Below, in pieces: positions 6,287 through 10,691 of a DNA stretch of 10,691 nt. A program made the translations under genes and the position numbers. Below the pieces are notes generated by a model, which was not told where the DNA came from, made no database searches, and was given only the letters and a program-made list of their open reading frames with translations. Each line of letters opens with the position of its first letter. Within the stretch, counting starts at the first letter, position 1. The DNA comes from Acidimicrobiaceae bacterium (GTDB lineage: Bacteria > Actinomycetota > Acidimicrobiia > Acidimicrobiales > RAAP-2). The stretch covers positions 316-11,006 of the forward strand of contig PLSY01000321.1 of assembly GCA_003164275.1 (NCBI GenBank). The letters run 5' to 3'.

Positions 6287-6318
6287 CTCCAGTGGTGGGA
6301 GAACCACTGCGGTGCACT

Positions 6319-7191
6319 CTACGAAAGCGGTGTGACACCCCACTGTGGACGAGGGACAGAGATGGACAACAAGGGGGGCCCAGGCATGGTCTGTGGCCCA
6401 GGCTCACCCCGGGCTAGCTCGAGCTGGTCGAGGTCGAGGCCGGCGGGGTGCCCGCCCATGCCGCCGATCCCTGCCGCACCGATGGCGACGGAGGTGGCAG
6501 TGACGACATTGGAGGAGTCGGTGCCGAACACGGTGACCATCTCTCCGATGGTCACGTTGGCCAGGCTCGCCGACGTCACGCCGGCGTCCCGGTAGCTGGT
6601 CGTCGAGGTGACGTTGACGGTCACTGTGGTGTTGGACCTGGTGGTCAAGGTGAAGGTGTTGGTGCCGACTGACTTGACCGTCCCCTGGGCTGTGGGCGGA
6701 TTTCTTCCCATTCCCCTGCCCCCCTTGCCGCCGTTGCCCCCGGCCGGCGGGTTCCCGACCATCACCGAGGTGGCAGCGATCACGTCGGAGGTGTCGGTGC
6801 CGACGACGGCAACCTTCTGGCCCACGGCGATGGTGGCGAAGCTCGGCGAGCCGACCCCCGGATCCCGGTAGGTGGTGGCCGAGGTCACGTTGACGGTGAC
6901 TGTGGTGTCGGACCTGGTGGTCAGGGTGAACGTGTCGGTGCCGACCGACTTGACCGTCCCCTGGGCTGCGGGCGTCGCCCCAGTGGGCATGCCGGCGTGG
7001 GCGGGCGGCCCGGACGAGGAGTAGGCGGGGGAGCTGGCCGCACCGGCCACTGCTCCACCTCCGAGGGCGAGGCCCAAGGCCATGGCTGCCCCGGTGGTCA
7101 CCCTCACGCCTCTCCGGCGCCGTCTGCTCACGTCAGGGACTCGACCTGACTCCGATTCGACGAGTAGGGCCTCGGCCTCAGCTGCATTCAT
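6319..7191 (-). CDS. Exported/membrane-anchored protein with two DUF5666-like repeats (290 aa)
   Basis: The start is ATG 7191, with GAAGGAG 8 bases upstream. Residues 1-22 are acidic and hydrophilic, RRRRR follows at 23-27, and 31-55 is a hydrophobic Ala/Gly/Leu segment, so the protein is either a type II membrane protein or has a long-n-region signal peptide. After a Pro/Gly/Ser linker come two repeats of about 71 residues, at 76-146 and 168-238, each beginning AQGTVKSVGT, then TFTLTTRS, TTVTVNVTS, and ending in a GTDxS...ATSV strand. By eye about 49 of 71 residues are identical. The pattern (short beta strands, G-x-V start, VG.x.V.V.GT end) is that of DUF5666, an OB-like domain of unknown role found outside the membrane. 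A Gly-rich linker (149-160) separates them. The last 50 residues show no recognised domain. Function is unknown. Confidence 0.8.
   Translation of the reverse strand: MNAAEAEALLVESESGRVPDVSRRRRRGVRVTTGAAMALGLALGGGAVAGAASSPAYSSSGPPAHAGMPTGATPAAQGTVKSVGTDTFTLTTRSDTTVTVNVTSATTYRDPGVGSPSFATIAVGQKVAVVGTDTSDVIAATSVMVGNPPAGGNGGKGGRGMGRNPPTAQGTVKSVGTNTFTLTTRSNTTVTVNVTSTTSYRDAGVTSASLANVTIGEMVTVFGTDSSNVVTATSVAIGAAGIGGMGGHPAGLDLDQLELARGEPGPQTMPGPPLLSISVPRPQWGVTPLS
6482..6968 (-). repeat. Internal tandem duplication, 276-bp period
   Basis: The two DUF5666-like modules are also similar at DNA level. For example GACTTGACCGTCCCCTGGGC occurs at 6671 and again at 6947, exactly 276 bases (92 codons) apart. The retained nucleotide identity points to a fairly recent in-frame duplication or to gene conversion between the modules. 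Confidence 0.75.
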
Positions 7192-7270
7192 CTGTCCTGC
7201 TCCTTCGTGGTCGTTGCTGTTGACGACGAGCTTGGACAGCGGGCCTGGGTATCGGCTGTGGCCCAGAACA

Positions 7271-7312
7271 GGGTCTTCTGGCAATTTCGGATCCGCCCGC
7301 CATCGAAGACCC
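7271..7312. promoter_or_regulatory. Strong hairpin in the leader of the DUF5666-like gene
   Basis: GGGTCTTC 7271-7278 pairs with GAAGACCC 7305-7312, and TGGC 7279-7282 with GCCA 7299-7302, leaving a 2-base bulge: 12 bp of stem around a loop that contains the palindrome CGGATCCG. On the minus strand it lies about 80 bases before the ATG at 7191 and about 80 bases after the cyclase stop at 7392. No T-run follows, so it could be a 5' leader structure, an RNA-stability element or an operator. Confidence 0.45.
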
Positions 7313-7345
7313 GGTAGCCCCGGGGACTGCGGGACAGACCCAGGC

Positions 7346-7364
7346 AGTGCCGTCGGGTGGCACT
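7346..7364 (-). terminator. Weak candidate terminator after the GAF-GGDEF gene
   Basis: AGTGCC and GGCACT form a perfect 6-bp stem with a 7-base loop, 27 bases after the stop codon of the diguanylate cyclase gene on the minus strand. There is no U-tract, so this may simply be a stable hairpin. Confidence 0.3.
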
Positions 7365-7391
7365 CGACCGTGCCGGGCTGGTCTTTCTGGC

Positions 7392-8369
7392 TCAGACGGT
7401 GCGGCGGAGGGAGCGACGACGGTGCTTGTCTGAGTACATCGAGGCGTCGGCCTGTCGCAGCAGCGTGTCCAGGTCTTCGGGGTTCTCGTGCTCGAACCGG
7501 GCCGTACCCACGGACATGGAGAGCTCGAAACGGGCATCGGCCAGCTCGGCGTTGCACTCCTTGACGGCGGCGTCCAGGCGCTCGGTCGCCCGGTGCTCTG
7601 CGCCCTCATAGGAGGTGAGCACGACGGCGAACTCGTCCCCGCCGATCCTGCCCACCACATCGGATACCCGGAAGCCCTGGGCCATGGCCGTTGCCGCCAA
7701 GATCAACAGCTTGTCTCCCGACCCGTGCCCGTAGGCATCGTTCACGAGCTTCAAGCCGTCCACGTCGGCGAAGGCGATCAGGGCATCGACCCCCTGGCGC
7801 TGGCAGAAGGCCAGGGCCTGGTTGCCCAACAAGAAGAAGCCCCGGCGGTTGGCCATGCCCGTCAGCTCGTCGTCGACGGCCAGCGTGGTGACGGCGATCT
7901 CGTGTTCGACCATGGCCGCCAGGTCGCGAAGGGAATCGAGCTCCCCGCCGTTCAGATGACGGGGCCGGTTGTCGAGCAGGCACAGCGTCCCGATCACCGC
8001 GCCGTCCGGCCCGGCGATCGGGCATCCGGCGTAGAAGCGGACCTTCGGATCGTCAGTGACGAAGGGATTGTCGAAAAATCGCAGGTCTTCCAAGGTGTCG
8101 TCGACCTCGAGAATCTCCCGGCCGGCAATGGCATGACCACAAAACGAGATGTCCCGATCGGTCTCGGTGGCCGCCATCCCCTGTTTCGACTTGAACCACT
8201 GCCGGTCGGCGTCGACCAGGCTGACCAGGGCGGTCTCCACCCCGAAGAGCCGCTGAGCGGTCCTTGTGATCCGGTCGAAACGCTCCTCGGGGCCGGTGTC
8301 CAACAGCCCGAGCCGCCGCAGGGATGCCACTCTGTCCCTGTCATTTCGCAGGATTGGCGCCAACTCCAT
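7392..8369 (-). CDS. GAF-GGDEF diguanylate cyclase (325 aa)
   Basis: It is predicted to make cyclic di-GMP from two GTP in the cytoplasm. A GAF domain covers about residues 30-158, with the FCGHAI, RFYAGCPI and GTLCLLD elements of GAF modules fused to cyclases. The GGDEF domain covers about 166-322: DELTGMANRR at 168, the metal-site segment FADVDGLKLVND with Asp202, and the intact GGDEF motif at 243-247. RVSD at 234-237 lies exactly five residues before it, the RxxD inhibitory site that binds product. The usual Phe of DxDxFK is Leu here. There is no membrane segment or signal peptide; the GAF ligand is not predictable. Start ATG 8369 fits the family N-terminus (ILRNDRDRVASLRRLGLLDT) and follows GAAGGGG, though the spacing is tight; an upstream GTG at 8465 would add 32 non-conserved residues. 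It is divergent from the GGDEF-EAL gene. Confidence 0.92.
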   Translation of the reverse strand: MELAPILRNDRDRVASLRRLGLLDTGPEERFDRITRTAQRLFGVETALVSLVDADRQWFKSKQGMAATETDRDISFCGHAIAGREILEVDDTLEDLRFFDNPFVTDDPKVRFYAGCPIAGPDGAVIGTLCLLDNRPRHLNGGELDSLRDLAAMVEHEIAVTTLAVDDELTGMANRRGFFLLGNQALAFCQRQGVDALIAFADVDGLKLVNDAYGHGSGDKLLILAATAMAQGFRVSDVVGRIGGDEFAVVLTSYEGAEHRATERLDAAVKECNAELADARFELSMSVGTARFEHENPEDLDTLLRQADASMYSDKHRRRSLRRTV

Positions 8370-8516
8370 CCCCTTCGCATCGGCGGCGTTGCCCGACCAC
8401 TTAAGGAGACTCGCGTCGCAGCCCCACCCCGAACGCCGAAAAGTGTTGTCACACAGTCTGTCCACAGATGTCGATCAGGGCTTAAGGGGCGGACAAGACG
8501 CACCGATCAACTAGGT
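8370..8516. promoter_or_regulatory. Shared divergent promoter region of two c-di-GMP genes
   Basis: These 147 bases must carry the promoters of both flanking genes. CTTAAGG occurs twice in the same orientation (8400-8406 and 8481-8487), and TCTGT-CC-ACAGA at 8457-8468 is a short dyad. I see no pair of -35 and -10 boxes good enough to call on either strand. Confidence 0.4.
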
Positions 8517-10691
8517 ATGGCGGACGCGCGGGACCAAGATCTGCACCACCTGGGACACGACATCTCGGGTTTCTACGCCAAAACCCTGCTCACCTTGGTG
8601 TCCGATGCCGTCTCGTCGGAGGGCGTAAAGGCGATCCTCGAGGAGGCGGACGAACGCCGAAGTGTCGAAGAGCTCGGTGACATCGCCTTGTGGAGCTCCC
8701 ACGACCAGTTCCGGCGCCTCTTGCAGGCCGCTGACCGCGTGGCCGGGCTATCAGCGGAGGCAGCTGGGGCGACGGGCGTCAGGTTGGACGTCGACTTCGC
8801 CGAGATCATCCGTTCCTTCGGATCTCCTCGCGGAGTCATGGTCGGCGGGACAGGCAAGAACCCGCTCCTCCCTGGCCGGCGTTACGAGATGGTCGAGGTC
8901 GAGTCCAACGAGTGGATCGTGCGCGAATGGTTCCTCGAGGGCTTCGACCCGTACCCGGAGTTCTGCGCCTTCGTAGCCCGCCAGTATCGGGCCATCCCCA
9001 TCTACTTCGGCCTGGCCCATGCCGAGGTCACCGAGGAGCAGTGCCAGTGCCGGGGGGACGACGCCTGCGTCTACCGCGTCCGCTGGGAAGAGGTCGACGA
9101 CACACAGCCCCGCATGGAGGACCTGGAGTTCGAGGTCCAGCTCTTGAAGGGCCGCCTGGCCCAACTCCAGTCGATGGTCACCGACCTCGCCTCCAACGAG
9201 CGCTACGAGGACATCCTCCAAGGGATCGTCAGCTCGTCCCTCTGGGCGCTCGGCGCGGCCGGCGCACTGCTCATCGTCCATGCCCACGCCGAGTCACCCC
9301 GCCGGGTCTACGCCCAGGGGATGTCGGCCAAGGAAGCCGAGCGCCTGGCCAACCAGTTGACCGGGCCCGACGGCGGGCCACCGAACGTCATCTCTGTCGA
9401 GGTGGCCTCGGCCCGGCGCAACCATGGCATCTTGGCCGTCGACGAGCGAGGCGGGCTCTTCTCGGTGAACACCACGGACACCCTGCAGACCTACGGCCTC
9501 CTCGCCGCAGCCGCCCTCGACTCGGTGGAGGCCTGGGATGAGGCCCGGCATCAGGCCAATACCGCCAAGGTCCTCTTGCAGCTGTCCGCCTCACTGGCCG
9601 AGATCGTGAGCACCGACGAGATGGCAGTCAGAATCGCTGACGCCGTCCCCTCCCTCATCGACTGCGATCGGGTCGGGGTCTTCCTCTACGACAGCGTGAA
9701 CAACACGCCGAGCGCCGATGGTCTCCGACTGATCGCCTCCCACGGCTATCCCGATGAGGCCGTCGAGATCTTGAAGGACAAGTACGTGGAGGACTCGAGC
9801 CTGAACCCCGACACCATTGCGGCCAACGGGATCTTCCAGACGTCCCAGTCCGCCGTCGGCACGATCGCCTCGGTGTCGGCTCCGATCACATCTGGATGGA
9901 CGTTGATCGGCTACATCGTGGCCGGGGTCACGACTGAGCCCGAGCGCCTCACCGTCACCCCTCGACTGTCCGAGAGGCTGAAGGGGCTGGCCGCGCAAGC
10001 CTCGATCGCCATCAGCAACTCCCGTCTCCTCGACCACATCCGGTACCAGGCCCTCCACGACACCCTGACCGGGCTGCCCAACCGCGGGTTGATCCTCGAC
10101 CGGGCCGAGCAGATGCTGGCCCGGGCCCGTCGCAACTACCTGCCCGTGGCCGTCTTGTACCTGGACCTCGACGGGTTCAAAGATGTGAACGACCGCCTTG
10201 GTCACACCGTGGGCGACCGGCTACTCGGGGCCGTCACCCAACGCCTCTGCGCCACCATGAGGGAGAGCGACACCATCGGGCGCCTCGGGGGCGACGAGTT
10301 CGTGGTCCTGGTCGACGGCTCCACCATGGACGCCGGCCCCGAGCTGGTGGCCGAGCGGCTCCTCGAGGTCCTGCGTGAGCCCTTCGTGCTCGACGGTGGC
10401 CCCGTCGGCCCCCTCACCCTGTCGGCCAGCATCGGCATCGCCGCGGGCACGAGGTCGACGGCCAACGAGCTGCTCCGAGATGCCGACACCGCCCTCTACG
10501 AGGCCAAGGGTCGCGGCAAGAACCGCTACGTGATGTTCCAGCCCGAGATGCAAACGGCCATCCAGGATCGGCTTATCTTGGAGATGGACCTGCGCGACGC
10601 CCTCGACGCCGACCAGTTCTTCCTCGTGTACCAACCGATCTTCAACCTGGCCAGCGGCCAGACCACCGGGGTCGAGGCCCTCCTCCGGTGG
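8517..10691 (+). CDS. Sensor GGDEF-EAL protein with V4R-like N-terminus, partial (725+ aa)
   Basis: The frame opens at ATG 8517 and is still open at the window end. After a helical N-terminus (1-80), residues about 85-190 resemble V4R/XylR_N-type sensor domains, ending CQCRGDDACVYRVRW with Cys176, Cys178 and Cys184, a likely metal or ligand site. A coiled-coil-like helix (200-225) leads to two GAF-like regions (about 233-340 and 355-507). The GGDEF domain (510-672) has HDTLTGLPNR at 514, DLDGF from Asp550 and an intact GGDEF at 591-595; RESD at 582-585 is the inhibitory site. An EAL domain begins near 690; its EALLRW motif (720-725) is the last thing in the window. It could therefore both make and degrade c-di-GMP, but the other EAL catalytic residues are out of sight. 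No membrane segment is seen. There is no clear ribosome-binding site before ATG 8517; no in-frame ATG, GTG or TTG occurs in at least the 50 bases before it. Confidence 0.9.
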   Translation, partial: MADARDQDLHHLGHDISGFYAKTLLTLVSDAVSSEGVKAILEEADERRSVEELGDIALWSSHDQFRRLLQAADRVAGLSAEAAGATGVRLDVDFAEIIRSFGSPRGVMVGGTGKNPLLPGRRYEMVEVESNEWIVREWFLEGFDPYPEFCAFVARQYRAIPIYFGLAHAEVTEEQCQCRGDDACVYRVRWEEVDDTQPRMEDLEFEVQLLKGRLAQLQSMVTDLASNERYEDILQGIVSSSLWALGAAGALLIVHAHAESPRRVYAQGMSAKEAERLANQLTGPDGGPPNVISVEVASARRNHGILAVDERGGLFSVNTTDTLQTYGLLAAAALDSVEAWDEARHQANTAKVLLQLSASLAEIVSTDEMAVRIADAVPSLIDCDRVGVFLYDSVNNTPSADGLRLIASHGYPDEAVEILKDKYVEDSSLNPDTIAANGIFQTSQSAVGTIASVSAPITSGWTLIGYIVAGVTTEPERLTVTPRLSERLKGLAAQASIAISNSRLLDHIRYQALHDTLTGLPNRGLILDRAEQMLARARRNYLPVAVLYLDLDGFKDVNDRLGHTVGDRLLGAVTQRLCATMRESDTIGRLGGDEFVVLVDGSTMDAGPELVAERLLEVLREPFVLDGGPVGPLTLSASIGIAAGTRSTANELLRDADTALYEAKGRGKNRYVMFQPEMQTAIQDRLILEMDLRDALDADQFFLVYQPIFNLASGQTTGVEALLRW

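Larger units (their letters stand above)
5679..6318. other. 640-base gene-poor spacer with several hairpins
   Basis: No full-length gene is supported here. From right to left it holds two hairpins just after the DUF5666-like gene, a 13-codon reading frame with a good ribosome-binding site, a 9-bp stem at 6077-6110, a 6-bp stem at 6028-6052 (CTTAGG/CCTAAG) followed by TTTT on the minus strand, a perfect 10-bp palindrome CAGACGTCTG at 5905-5914, an AGTTC-AG-GAACT dyad at 5941-5952, and the dyad and promoter of the propeller operon. A coding-like fragment on the plus strand (6039-6215) may be a gene remnant. Confidence 0.55.

Noticed and set aside
5679..6318. c-di-GMP-I riboswitch upstream of the propeller pair (GGGGACAAAGCC near 6203-6213 on the minus strand)
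   Set aside because: It recalls the GGGACGCAAAGCC block, but the partner GGCAAACC block and the flanking stems are missing. A covariance-model search would settle it.
7192..7391. c-di-GMP riboswitch before the DUF5666-like gene (GGGGCTACCGGGTCTTCGATGG on the minus strand)
   Set aside because: It looks like the 3' end of the class I aptamer only; none of the conserved core is present upstream.
7192..7557. Extension of the DUF5666-like protein upstream to 7557
   Set aside because: The added part overlaps the end of the cyclase gene and is Arg/Pro-rich; ATG 7191 has a strong ribosome-binding site and is followed by a normal N-terminus.
8751..10634. Long open frames on the minus strand opposite the GGDEF-EAL gene (8751-9287, 9591-10205, 10221-10634)
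   Set aside because: They are Val/Gly/Asp/Gln-rich mirror frames of a clearly coding GC-rich gene on the plus strand.

Overview
The window reads as chromosome of a high-GC actinobacterium. An origin in or near the Acidimicrobiia is a guess from overall style, not proof. Supporting signs are the GC-rich third codon positions, several GTG starts, the small Cys/His proteins of an actinobacterial type, and an EttA-type ABC-F gene. No tRNA, rRNA, CRISPR array, transposase or integrase was recognised.

Left part (1-2035), housekeeping and small genes. The 3' end of an ettA-like ABC-F gene abuts a PLP-dependent threonine aldolase-type gene. Convergent to it is a DUF503 (YlxP-like) gene. Then come two very small convergent genes: a 65-aa protein with a C-x5-H-x3-H signature and a 60-aa CxxC...CxxC zinc ribbon. 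A gene-free, repeat-rich stretch follows (2036-2552).

Middle part (2553-7191), exported proteins, all on the minus strand. Two tandem secreted beta-propeller-like proteins each have a signal peptide, a body resembling a propeller family I know from PEP-CTERM bacteria, and an almost identical C-terminal tail: TPEVP, one hydrophobic helix, then RRRR. The tail looks like a protein-sorting or anchoring signal analogous to PEP-CTERM, but with a P-E-x-P core. This is the most interesting item in the window. A likely sigma70-type promoter and a large dyad lie upstream of the pair. After a 640-bp gene-poor, hairpin-rich spacer comes a membrane-anchored or secreted protein with two DUF5666-like repeats.

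Right part (7392-10691), cyclic di-GMP signalling. A GAF-GGDEF diguanylate cyclase (minus strand) is divergent from a large sensor protein (plus strand) whose EAL domain runs off the window. That protein has an N-terminal V4R-like cysteine domain, a coiled coil, two GAF-like regions and GGDEF. Both GGDEF domains keep the catalytic motif and the RxxD inhibitory site. A working idea, by inference only, is that c-di-GMP turnover controls the neighbouring surface or exported proteins; nothing in the sequence proves that link.
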